Source: an uncultured Candidatus Actinomarina sp. (GTDB lineage Bacteria > Actinomycetota > Acidimicrobiia > Actinomarinales > Actinomarinaceae). From it: DNA of 42,575 bases. The DNA lies in contig CABYTP010000008.1 of the NCBI GenBank assembly GCA_902521955.1, positions 1 through 42,575 on the forward strand, written 5' to 3'. The notes beneath the pieces were generated by a model that was not told the DNA's origin, made no database searches, and saw nothing but the letters and a program-made list of their open reading frames with translations. The first letter of the stretch is position 1. Each line of letters opens with the position of its first letter. Both the position numbers and the translations under genes were made by a program. This document shows, one piece after another, positions 35,469 to 42,575 of this stretch.

Positions 35469-36287
35469 ATGAAACCAAGAATAGCCGTATTTTTACAACC
35501 ACAGCATGCAGAGTATGACCAAATTAGATCTGCTGCTTTAGAGGCAGAGCAAATTGGAGCTGATGTTATTTATAACTGGGATCATTTCTATCCCCTATAC
35601 AAGGAAGATGGTACTCAATGGTCTGAGGGTGAAAGAAGAGAAGGAAAGCATTTTGAATGTTGGACTATGCTTGCAAGCTGGGCAGAAGTTACCAATAAAG
35701 CTGATATTGGGCCACTTGTTACTTGTAACTCTTATCGTAATCCAGAATTATTAGCTGATATGGCCAGAACTGTTGACCACATTTCTGATGGTAGGTTAAT
35801 TTTAGGAATTGGCTCTGGATGGTTTGAGCAAGACTATGAGGAATACGGATATGAATTTGGGACAGCAATCTGGAGATTAAAAGAGCTTGAGAAGTCACTC
35901 GCACGAATAGTAAGTAGAATGGAGAAATTAGATCCTCAACCCAAAAGAAAAATCCCAATATTGATTGGTGGTGGTGGTGAGAAAGTCACCTTGAGATTAG
36001 TAGCTCAATACGCTGACATATGGCATGGGTTTGCAACTAAAACAGAAGATAGGAGTGGGATTGAAACAGTTGCTCATAAAAACTCTGTGTTAAACAAATG
36101 GTGTGATGAAGTTGGAAGGAACCCCAATGATATCCAAAGATCAATTGGTATAGACATAAATAGAATTGACCTAGCAGATGAACTTTTAGCAGCGGGGGCC
36201 ACAGAGGTTACTCTGGCAGTTAATGGACCGGGCTATGACTTAACTAAAGTTAAAGAATGGATTTCTTGGAGAGATTCAAAAGAATAG
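35469..36287 (+). CDS. LLM-class (probably F420-dependent) oxidoreductase
   Basis: Luciferase-like monooxygenase superfamily protein, 272 aa, a TIM barrel that binds reduced F420 or FMN. It starts PRIAVFLQPQHAEYDQIRSA, and shows NWDHFYPLY, VTCNSYRNPELLADMARTVDHISDGRL and GIGSGWFEQDYEEYG, the standard LLM strand-turn signatures, then ILIGGGGEKVTLRLVAQYADIW. The pattern is like the actinobacterial F420-dependent subfamily. The substrate is unknown. Its strong ribosome binding site sits in the 12-nt gap after the aminopeptidase gene, and the CaCA antiporter follows after 10 nt. Confidence 0.88.
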   Translation: MKPRIAVFLQPQHAEYDQIRSAALEAEQIGADVIYNWDHFYPLYKEDGTQWSEGERREGKHFECWTMLASWAEVTNKADIGPLVTCNSYRNPELLADMARTVDHISDGRLILGIGSGWFEQDYEEYGYEFGTAIWRLKELEKSLARIVSRMEKLDPQPKRKIPILIGGGGEKVTLRLVAQYADIWHGFATKTEDRSGIETVAHKNSVLNKWCDEVGRNPNDIQRSIGIDINRIDLADELLAAGATEVTLAVNGPGYDLTKVKEWISWRDSKE

Positions 36288-36297
36288 ATAACTAAAT

Positions 36298-37221
36298 ATG
36301 GATATATTAATTCTCTTATTTGGTTTTGCGCTTGGATTAATTTTTCTTGTAAAGGGTGCTGACGAAATGGTCAACTCGGCTGTTCGAATTGCGCTTAAGT
36401 TTAAAATTCCTAACTCAATTATAGGAGCTACCTTTATTGGGTTTGGTACTTCAGCACCTGAATTATTTGCAAGTACCGGTGCAGCCATAAACGGTGACTT
36501 AGATTTAGCAATTGGTAATATTGTTGGTTCGAATATTGCCAACTCATTACTAGTAGTAGCTGTCTTATTTTTGGCAATACCAAAAGATTTCAATAAAAAA
36601 ATTAAAATTAATCATACTAGTCCACTTTGGATGGCTGTCTTGACAACCATTTTTGTTTCAACATATATTTTTACTACAAATTTCCCCTTTGAGTTAGGAG
36701 TTGTTCTTTTAGTTCTTGTAGTTTACGTAACATACAAGATGGTTAGTAGCGAAGGTGTTGAGGATGATGAATTATTTGTTGATGAAAAAAAATATATATG
36801 GCTGAGAGGCTTTCTTTCTCTTGTTGCAACTTTGTATGGTAGTCAGCTTGTGGTTGATAATGCAGTTAAACTTGCTGAAGTATTTGGAGTTTCTTCTCTT
36901 GTTATTGGTTCTACCATTATTGCTATTGGCACAAGCCTTCCTGAGGTTGCTGGAACAATAGCTGCAGCAAAGCTAAAAAAGCCAGATATTGTTTTTGGAA
37001 ACATTTTCGGTTCAAACCTTTTTAACATTGGATTAGTTGGCGGTGTTGCAATATTAGTAAGCCCTGGAGAAATTCAACAACAAGTAGACTATCAACTATT
37101 TCTGATGTATTTCGTATCATTCTTAGTAATTTTTCTGTCACGAAACAGGCTTAAGAGAAATCCAATTTTAGGCTATGTACTAATGAGCCTTTATGTATTA
37201 TTTCTAATTAGTTTGTTCTAA
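36298..37221 (+). CDS. Calcium/sodium antiporter (CaCA family, YrbG-like)
   Basis: A 307 aa membrane protein with about 10 transmembrane segments and the two inverted alpha-repeats of the family. Repeat 1 is GATFIGFGTSAPELFAS...GNIVGSNIANSLLV and repeat 2 is GSTIIAIGTSLPEVAGT...GNIFGSNLFNIGLVGG. The Glu in each SxPE motif binds the exchanged cations. It probably exports Ca2+ against Na+ influx, or exchanges K+ or H+. Its stop overlaps the convergent Lgt-like gene by 14 nt. Confidence 0.92.
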   Translation: MDILILLFGFALGLIFLVKGADEMVNSAVRIALKFKIPNSIIGATFIGFGTSAPELFASTGAAINGDLDLAIGNIVGSNIANSLLVVAVLFLAIPKDFNKKIKINHTSPLWMAVLTTIFVSTYIFTTNFPFELGVVLLVLVVYVTYKMVSSEGVEDDELFVDEKKYIWLRGFLSLVATLYGSQLVVDNAVKLAEVFGVSSLVIGSTIIAIGTSLPEVAGTIAAAKLKKPDIVFGNIFGSNLFNIGLVGGVAILVSPGEIQQQVDYQLFLMYFVSFLVIFLSRNRLKRNPILGYVLMSLYVLFLISLF

Positions 37222-38041
37222 TATTTTTATTTTTAAAGAAAAAAATAATTCCTAATATTGCTAAAAGAGTTCCACCAACTTGGTTCCATGTGAGAGTTCC
37301 GATAGTTGCATCTCCCATTCCAAATCGTAGCGTATCAAGAAATGCTCTTTGGGTTCCGTACCAAAAAGCCCACAAACCAATCCAAGCACCCTTTCCAAAA
37401 GTAAGGTTTTTTTGAAAGTATCTAAAAATAAAAAATACTCCCAGCGCAAGAACTAAATCATACATAGCTACATGATGATAGGTGCCACAAGTAAGTAAAG
37501 GTTCCGCACACTCTAAAGAATTATGTTGTGGTGCTAAATCGTAACCAGGTTTGACTTCATATCCTAAAAAGGAATCTGTTTGTCGACCCAGGTGTTCAAC
37601 AATTGCTAAATCACCGATTCTTCCGATAACTGTTCCTAAAATAAGGCCTGTAGCTGCATAATCACCATATTGTTTAAAGTCTTCTTTGTTTAAAATACTT
37701 ATTTTGATGTAAGCAGCAATTATCCCGCCAGCCATTCCACCCATTATTGAATAGCTTCCAGTGAGAGTAAATATGTCACCCCATCCGTAGCTTGGACTGT
37801 TATATAATTGAGCAGGTATTGTAAAGAATCGTGCACCCAAAATGGCACCAAAAATTGCCCACGTGAGAGCATCAGAAAATAGAATACTATCAGCACCATC
37901 TTTATCGGATAACTTTAATGCGTGACTTGCTCCAATATAAAACCCTATAGCCGCAAAAACTCCGTGTAATGAAAGAAAGATTGGTCCAACTTGAGTTATT
38001 GGGATTGGAGGATAGGTAATTGAAAGCAAAACTTCTTGCAT
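37208..38041 (-). CDS. Lgt-like membrane protein (diverged prolipoprotein diacylglyceryl transferase family)
   Basis: A 277 aa protein with about seven membrane segments matching Lgt in layout: FLSLHGVFAAIGFYIG (helix 1), GAILGARFF, SYSIMGGMAGG where Lgt has SFHGG, GRIGDLAIVEHLGRQTD where Lgt has GR(L/I)GNFINGELWGR, HHVAMYDLVL for HPSQLYE, and YGTQRAFLDTLR for YGxFRxxxExxR. Thus the essential loop His is lost, Asn becomes Asp and the late Glu becomes Asp, while the key Args remain. It may be a diverged enzyme or a paralogue with another lipid task. It lies 2 nt after ctaB, opposite the gene for a lipoprotein-type oxidase subunit II. Confidence 0.8.
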   Translation of the reverse strand: MQEVLLSITYPPIPITQVGPIFLSLHGVFAAIGFYIGASHALKLSDKDGADSILFSDALTWAIFGAILGARFFTIPAQLYNSPSYGWGDIFTLTGSYSIMGGMAGGIIAAYIKISILNKEDFKQYGDYAATGLILGTVIGRIGDLAIVEHLGRQTDSFLGYEVKPGYDLAPQHNSLECAEPLLTCGTYHHVAMYDLVLALGVFFIFRYFQKNLTFGKGAWIGLWAFWYGTQRAFLDTLRFGMGDATIGTLTWNQVGGTLLAILGIIFFFKNKNIRTN

Positions 38042-38043
38042 GT

Positions 38044-38925
38044 CTAGATACTACCTAATGTAATAAATATGTCACCAACCATCGCTAAAAATATTACAGC
38101 CAAGTAAGTATTTGAAAATATAAAGTATGAAATAGGTTTAACTTTGTCAATGTACAGTCCATAAGATTTGTACATTAAATATATTCCAAATAAAAGTGCA
38201 AGAACAAGATAGGTGATTCCTAGCTGAAGTATGGGTGCTAAGAGTATTGAGGTTATAACTGTTGCACATGAATAAACTCCTATAAAAATAGCGGTTCTTT
38301 TTTTCGATTCCTGGGTCGGTAACATTGGGAAGTCAGCATCTTTATAGTCATCAATATTTTCTAAAGACAAGGCCCAGAAGTGAGCTGGTGTCCATAGAAA
38401 TACCAATAAAAATAATAACCAAGATCCAATTTCAAGTTCAGCACCGGTTGCAGACCAACCAATTAATACTGGTGCTGCTCCTGCTGCGCCTCCTATAACA
38501 ATATTTTGATTAGTTCTTGGTTTTAGAATTAATGTATAAATAAATGAGTAAAAAATATTTGCAGATAAAGCAATATTTGCAGCAAGAGTTGTGGACTGAG
38601 TATATAAAATCAAATATCCAAATAGTCCAAGCGAAATTGAGTAAATATAAGCATTTTTTTTACTTATTTCTCCAGTTACTAATGGCCTGTTTACTGTTCT
38701 CTCCATTAAGCTATCAGTTGAGATTTCAAATATTTGATTCAAAACATTTGCACTTACTGCAAGAAGAGTTCCTCCAAGTACAGTAAATAATATAAGCTCC
38801 AGTGGTGGAAATCCATAAATAGAGACAACCATTGAGGGTACTGTAGTGATAAGTAATAATTCAACAATTCGCAATTTGGAAAGTTTTAAATACTTAATTG
38901 CTACTTTTTTACTTTCAGCCTTCAT
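38044..38925 (-). CDS. ctaB: Protohaem IX farnesyltransferase, haem O synthase (CtaB)
   Basis: UbiA-family prenyltransferase making haem O. The 293 aa protein has about nine membrane helices and the two Asp-rich motifs: ANVLNQIFEISTDSLMERT followed by NRPLVTGEIS, and NIDDYKDADFPMLP. Length is typical. The ATG lies 6 nt after TACTAT, so the mRNA is probably leaderless. It diverges from ctaC across 73 nt and is followed 2 nt later by the Lgt-like gene. Confidence 0.95.
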   Translation of the reverse strand: MKAESKKVAIKYLKLSKLRIVELLLITTVPSMVVSIYGFPPLELILFTVLGGTLLAVSANVLNQIFEISTDSLMERTVNRPLVTGEISKKNAYIYSISLGLFGYLILYTQSTTLAANIALSANIFYSFIYTLILKPRTNQNIVIGGAAGAAPVLIGWSATGAELEIGSWLLFLLVFLWTPAHFWALSLENIDDYKDADFPMLPTQESKKRTAIFIGVYSCATVITSILLAPILQLGITYLVLALLFGIYLMYKSYGLYIDKVKPISYFIFSNTYLAVIFLAMVGDIFITLGSI

Positions 38926-38931
38926 AATGAC

Positions 38932-38937
38932 ATAGTA
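38932..38937 (-). promoter_or_regulatory. Probable -10 box of ctaB
   Basis: TACTAT on the minus strand lies 6 nt before the ctaB ATG, within the 73-nt region it shares with the ctaC promoter. Confidence 0.45.
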
Positions 38938-38985
38938 CTTAAAATTACACTATATATTGTTTCAACGCTATCCTTAAATATTGTT

Positions 38986-38993
38986 GATAATAT
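38986..38993 (+). promoter_or_regulatory. Probable -10 box of ctaCDE
   Basis: Overlapping GATAAT (38986-38991) and TAATAT (38988-38993) end 5-7 nt before the ctaC ATG, with no Shine-Dalgarno sequence, consistent with a leaderless oxidase operon mRNA. Confidence 0.45.
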
Positions 38994-38998
38994 AAAAT

Positions 38999-40018
38999 AT
39001 GCTTGTGATAAAAATTTTTAAATTTAAAAACTTAAGATTTATACCATTAATTTTTCTATCTGCATGTATAGAAAATGCACCACTTGACTCGCTAAGCCCC
39101 GAAGGACCATATGCAAGATCTATTGACGAATTATTTTGGATAACTTTCTGGATTGCTGTAGGTGTCTTTGTAATTGTTCAAGGTGCATTAATCTTGTCTG
39201 TTTTTGTTTTTAAGGAAAAACCAGAAAGCCCAGAACCAAAACAGATTCATGGAAATACAAAATTAGAAATACTGTGGACTGTAATCCCTGTCTTAATTCT
39301 CGCAGCAATTGCTGTTCCAACTGTTCAAACAATTTTTGACTTAGCAAGAGAGCCAGAAGATGCTTTAAAAATTGAAGTGATTGGTCACCAATGGTGGTTT
39401 GAGTATAAATATCCAGATTATGGAATTACAACAGCAAATGTTTTAGTGATCCCAGCTGATAAACCTGTGCGACTTGAAATGTGGTCTAACGATGTTCTTC
39501 ACAACTACTGGGTTCCAAAGCTTAATGGAAAAAGATATCTTGTGCCCGGACAGACAACATATTTAAACCTTCATGCTGATTCTCCAGATGAGTTTTGGGC
39601 TCAGTGTGGAGAATATTGTGGATTAAGTCATTCAAAAATGAGAGGTAGGGTCTTATCATTATCACAAAAAGATTTTGATAACTGGGTTGCAAATGAACAA
39701 AAAAATGCAACTGCCTTTAGCAATGAAGATCTTTCTTTAGCTGCTGAAGGGCAGCAGGTGTATCTTAATGCTGGGTGTACACAGTGTCATGTTGTTAATG
39801 GTGTCTGGGATGTACAAGGTGATAGAATTGCTCCAAACCTTACACATTTTGCAGTTAGAAATGTCTTTGCTGGAGCTGCGTTAGAAAATAATAGAGAGAA
39901 TTTAACAAGGTGGTTAGCCAATCCTGCAGAAGTAAAACCTGGTACATTTATGCCTAACCTTGAATTGACCGAATCAGAAATAAATGCTTTAATTGCTTAT
40001 CTGGAGACACTAAAATGA
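38999..40018 (+). CDS. ctaC: Cytochrome c oxidase subunit II with fused cytochrome c domain (caa3 type)
   Basis: Electron-entry subunit of the terminal oxidase, 339 aa. The N-terminus is a lipoprotein-type signal (LRFIPLIFLSAC, lipobox Cys about residue 22), then two membrane helices (near 45-70 and 95-118). The extracytoplasmic cupredoxin domain carries the CuA site: the first His in the DVLHNYWVPKL strand, then CGEYCGLSHSKM. A short linker leads to a class I cytochrome c with CTQCH at about residue 260 and the axial-Met region GTFMPNL. The fused haem c makes this a caa3-type enzyme. It overlaps ctaD by ATGA. Confidence 0.95.
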   Translation: MLVIKIFKFKNLRFIPLIFLSACIENAPLDSLSPEGPYARSIDELFWITFWIAVGVFVIVQGALILSVFVFKEKPESPEPKQIHGNTKLEILWTVIPVLILAAIAVPTVQTIFDLAREPEDALKIEVIGHQWWFEYKYPDYGITTANVLVIPADKPVRLEMWSNDVLHNYWVPKLNGKRYLVPGQTTYLNLHADSPDEFWAQCGEYCGLSHSKMRGRVLSLSQKDFDNWVANEQKNATAFSNEDLSLAAEGQQVYLNAGCTQCHVVNGVWDVQGDRIAPNLTHFAVRNVFAGAALENNRENLTRWLANPAEVKPGTFMPNLELTESEINALIAYLETLK

Positions 40019-41973
40019 CAAAAATTATTGAACCAAAAAAACAGAGTAATATCTTTAGAAGACCATCATCAGAAACTGGTATTTGGAGCTGGATTACAAC
40101 AGTAGATCACAAACGAATTGGTATTATGTATGGATATGCCGCATTCTTTTTCCTATTAATAGGTGGGCTTGAAGCATTAGTTCTAAGAATCCAGCTTTCA
40201 CAACCTGACAATAATTTCCTTACTGCAGCTGAATATAATGCTATGTTCACTATGCATGGAACTACCATGATTTTTCTTGCAATTATGCCAATAAGTGCTG
40301 CTTTTTTCAATTACTTATTACCACTTCAGATTGGTGCCAGGGATGTTGCCTTTCCAAGGTTAAACGCTCTTTCTTTTTGGATTTTTATATTCGGAGGTGC
40401 TTTTCTTTATTCAACATTTATATTCGGAACAGCTGGAGCACCAGAGGGAGGATATTTAGCTGAAGAAGTTGGTTGGCTTGGTTCAGCACCAAATGGGGGT
40501 TGGTTTGGCTACCAGCCTAATGCGGGAATGAAGTATTCTCCCGGAACAGCAATGGACTATTGGGCAATAGGTCTGCAGATTCTTGGTATAGCTTCGCTAA
40601 TTTCAGCATTTAACTTCATTACAACAATCATAAATATGAGAACAGAAGGTATGAGGTTTATGAGGATGCCAGTATTTACCTGGATGACATTTGCTGTTTC
40701 GTTCCTTTTAGCTTTCTCTTTACCAATAATCGCTATTGCTCTTTTCTATGTAACATTTGATAGAAAATTTGGAACTACATTTTTCTTAACAGAAGGTGGT
40801 GGTGATCCAGTTTTGTGGCAGCATCTTTTCTGGCTGTTTGGACATCCGGAGGTTTATATTCTAATACTTCCAGCATTTGGTATAGTCTCTGAGGTATTAC
40901 CAACATTTTCACGTAAACCACTTTTTGGATACGCAGCAATTGTATTTGCTGGATTTGGAATAGCTTTTATCGGTTTCGGAGTTTGGGCCCATCACATGTT
41001 TGCATCTGCAATTAGTCCGGTTGCACAAGCTGGTTTTGGTTTATCAACAATGGTTATTGCGGTGCCCACGGGTGTGAAAATATTTAACTGGCTAGGAACG
41101 ATATGGGGAGGAAAACTGAAGTTAAACACTCCTATGCTATTTTCCCTTGGTTTTATAGGAATGTTTGTAATAGGGGGCCTTAGTGGAGTCACTCACTCTG
41201 TTGTACCAGCAGACACGCAACAAACTGATACTTACTATGTAGTTGCACATTTTCATTATGTATTATTTGGCGGTGCGCTTTTTGGTATATTTTCTGGACT
41301 TTATTACTGGTTTCCTAAAGTGTGGGGGAAAATGTATAACGAAACACTTGGAAAAATTCACTTTTGGCTAATGTTAATTGGTTTTAACCTTACCTTTGGA
41401 CCCATGCATTGGTTGGGTCTCCAGGGGCAAGTTAGACGTACATGGGTTTATGCAGAAGAAACAAACTTAGCATTCTGGAATGTTGTGGTAACTGTAGGGG
41501 CTTTCATAATTGCGGTATCAATTATTGTGTTTATGATAAATTGGATTTTTTCTAAACGCAATGGGGAGGAAGCACCTTTTGATCCATGGGATGCAAGGAC
41601 AATTGAGTGGACGATTCCATCTCCAACTCCTGTTTGGAATTTTTCAAAGGCACCAATTGTAAAATCATTAGATGATTTCTGGCATGCAAAATATAGTGAA
41701 GATGATGAAGGAAGAGCGGTAAGAAGAGATAGCGCTGACGAACTACTTCAAGAATTGGAAGAAGAAGGACTTAATCCAAGCGAAAATATCGAGCTACCTA
41801 GTCCTTCTTATTATCCAATTATATTGGCTTCTGGATTGCCATTTTTAGGTTATGCAGTCATATATTACTCTATACCATTAGCAATTATTGGATCGCTACT
41901 ATTGTTAATTGGTGGTTTTGGTTGGGGAACTGAGCCACTAGAAGAGCACATAGAAGAATCAGAAAATGAGTAG
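40015..41973 (+). CDS. ctaD: Cytochrome c oxidase subunit I (CtaD)
   Basis: Catalytic haem-copper subunit, 652 aa. It has the low-spin haem His region (FTMHGTTMIFLAIMP), the CuB/Tyr cross-link motif WLFGHPEVYILILP (about residue 275) with the D-channel Glu of A-type oxidases, the paired histidines WAHHMF, and the haem a3/a ligand helix VVAHFHYVLFGG. Twelve core helices are followed by a charged stretch (about 555-610) and two extra hydrophobic segments at the C-terminus (PIILASGLPFLGYAVIYYSI, then a Gly/Leu-rich helix). It overlaps ctaC by 4 nt and ctaE by 8 nt. Confidence 0.96.
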   Translation: MTKIIEPKKQSNIFRRPSSETGIWSWITTVDHKRIGIMYGYAAFFFLLIGGLEALVLRIQLSQPDNNFLTAAEYNAMFTMHGTTMIFLAIMPISAAFFNYLLPLQIGARDVAFPRLNALSFWIFIFGGAFLYSTFIFGTAGAPEGGYLAEEVGWLGSAPNGGWFGYQPNAGMKYSPGTAMDYWAIGLQILGIASLISAFNFITTIINMRTEGMRFMRMPVFTWMTFAVSFLLAFSLPIIAIALFYVTFDRKFGTTFFLTEGGGDPVLWQHLFWLFGHPEVYILILPAFGIVSEVLPTFSRKPLFGYAAIVFAGFGIAFIGFGVWAHHMFASAISPVAQAGFGLSTMVIAVPTGVKIFNWLGTIWGGKLKLNTPMLFSLGFIGMFVIGGLSGVTHSVVPADTQQTDTYYVVAHFHYVLFGGALFGIFSGLYYWFPKVWGKMYNETLGKIHFWLMLIGFNLTFGPMHWLGLQGQVRRTWVYAEETNLAFWNVVVTVGAFIIAVSIIVFMINWIFSKRNGEEAPFDPWDARTIEWTIPSPTPVWNFSKAPIVKSLDDFWHAKYSEDDEGRAVRRDSADELLQELEEEGLNPSENIELPSPSYYPIILASGLPFLGYAVIYYSIPLAIIGSLLLLIGGFGWGTEPLEEHIEESENE

Positions 41974-42550
41974 CTCTCATGCCTACCCGCACGAGCCTAC
42001 GGGAGTAGAAACTAGAAAACTTGGCATGTGGGTATTTTTATCCACTGAGATTTTATTTTTTGGAACACTAATCACTACTTTTATGATTTTCAAAGGAAGA
42101 GAATTTCCTGGAATGAAGCTTACGGATGTTTACGACATTCCTTTTACGTCTATTAGTTCTTTTATTTTGCTAATGAGCTCTTTGACAATGGTACTTGCTC
42201 ATAATGCTCTTGAGGCAGATGATCAGGAAAAAACAAGGGTTTGGCTACTAGCAACAGCAATGCTTGGAGCGGTTTTTTTAGCTGGTCAAATATATGAATT
42301 TACTGAGTTTTATCATAAGGGCTTTGAACTAGGTACGAATATTTTTAGTTCTACTTTTTATGTTTTGACAGGTTTTCATGGACTACACGTTTTTATAGGT
42401 GTGGTGCTTCTACTAGCTTTATGGAGTATTGGACAAAGACAAAAAGGTTTAACTTTAGAAGGGGGAATGAACCTAGAGTTTGTAGCTCTTTATTGGCACT
42501 TTGTGGATATAGTTTGGATAGTATTGTTTACAGTTGTTTATTTAATTTAG
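41966..42550 (+). CDS. ctaE: Cytochrome c oxidase subunit III (CtaE), short form
   Basis: A 194 aa membrane subunit with five helices, lacking the first two helices of the mitochondrial type, as in actinobacteria and some other phyla. It begins with a hydrophilic tail (HAYPHEPTGVETRKLGMWVF), has the conserved FYVLTGFHGLHVFIG and ends in LYWHFVDIVWIVLFTVVYL, both signatures of COX3. The start overlaps the end of ctaD by 8 nt, so translation is coupled. Confidence 0.95.
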   Translation: MSSSHAYPHEPTGVETRKLGMWVFLSTEILFFGTLITTFMIFKGREFPGMKLTDVYDIPFTSISSFILLMSSLTMVLAHNALEADDQEKTRVWLLATAMLGAVFLAGQIYEFTEFYHKGFELGTNIFSSTFYVLTGFHGLHVFIGVVLLLALWSIGQRQKGLTLEGGMNLEFVALYWHFVDIVWIVLFTVVYLI

Positions 42551-42551
42551 T

Positions 42552-42575
42552 ATGTCTGAAATTCATTTAGAACAC
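42552..42575 (+). CDS. Start of a further gene, probably oxidase subunit IV (ctaF)
   Basis: An ATG one base after the ctaE stop opens a frame of eight codons (MSEIHLEH) to the window edge. In this operon position a small CtaF/COX4-like membrane subunit is expected, but the sequence is too short to confirm. Confidence 0.45.

Noticed and set aside
1-42575. Insertion sequences, prophage, integron or CRISPR array
   Set aside because: No transposase, integrase, phage or Cas genes and no repeated spacer pattern were seen; all genes look like ordinary chromosomal genes of similar base composition.

Overview
This AT-rich, densely packed window (about one third G+C by eye) looks like a chromosomal piece of a streamlined marine bacterium, most probably a low-GC actinobacterium of the Ca. 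Actinomarinales type. Pointers to that are a PimB-like GT4 glycosyltransferase, an LLM-class oxidoreductase of the F420-dependent kind, a short (194 aa) cytochrome oxidase subunit III, a compact principal sigma factor, and many genes whose -10 box sits only 5-8 nt before the start codon (leaderless mRNAs). The lineage is an inference; a marine chloroflexotan is the main alternative. TGA is used as a stop. I see no insertion sequence, prophage or CRISPR array.

Layout. 1-2670: metY (runs off the left edge) and metK, both leftward, each behind a compact leader resembling the SAM-I/SAM-IV riboswitch superfamily and ending in a hairpin that covers the ribosome binding site. 2671-9362: an MFS transporter and an AlkA-like glycosylase (rightward), then a cytochrome P450 and a leftward operon MFS exporter-tmk-holB-metallo-beta-lactamase hydrolase. 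9450-17710: topA (rightward) converging on a leftward set: CPA2 antiporter, membrane pyrophosphatase, a tandem histidine-phosphatase protein and the PimB-like glycosyltransferase. 17819-23562: leuCD, a leftward indoleamine dioxygenase-alanine dehydrogenase pair, and a photolyase-family gene. 23574-29733: leftward GDPD, tldE, tldD, principal sigma factor, ctaA and an HTH-membrane protein.

29783-37221: a selenocysteine tRNA, a small Cpn10-like protein, hflX, gnd, an M1 aminopeptidase, an LLM oxidoreductase and a CaCA antiporter, all rightward. 37208-42575: an Lgt-like gene and ctaB (leftward) diverge from ctaCDE and the first codons of a further gene, probably ctaF. This forms a caa3-type oxidase locus in which subunit II is a predicted lipoprotein with a fused cytochrome c domain.

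Functional links: methionine/SAM supply under probable SAM feedback; a cation cycle (pyrophosphatase, CPA2 and CaCA antiporters, terminal oxidase) at the membrane; tryptophan breakdown next to alanine oxidation; and a UGA-decoding tRNA that implies a selenocysteine system elsewhere in the genome. No gene-free stretch exceeds about 200 nt. Four of five convergent gene pairs overlap at their stop codons, and I found no convincing intrinsic terminator.
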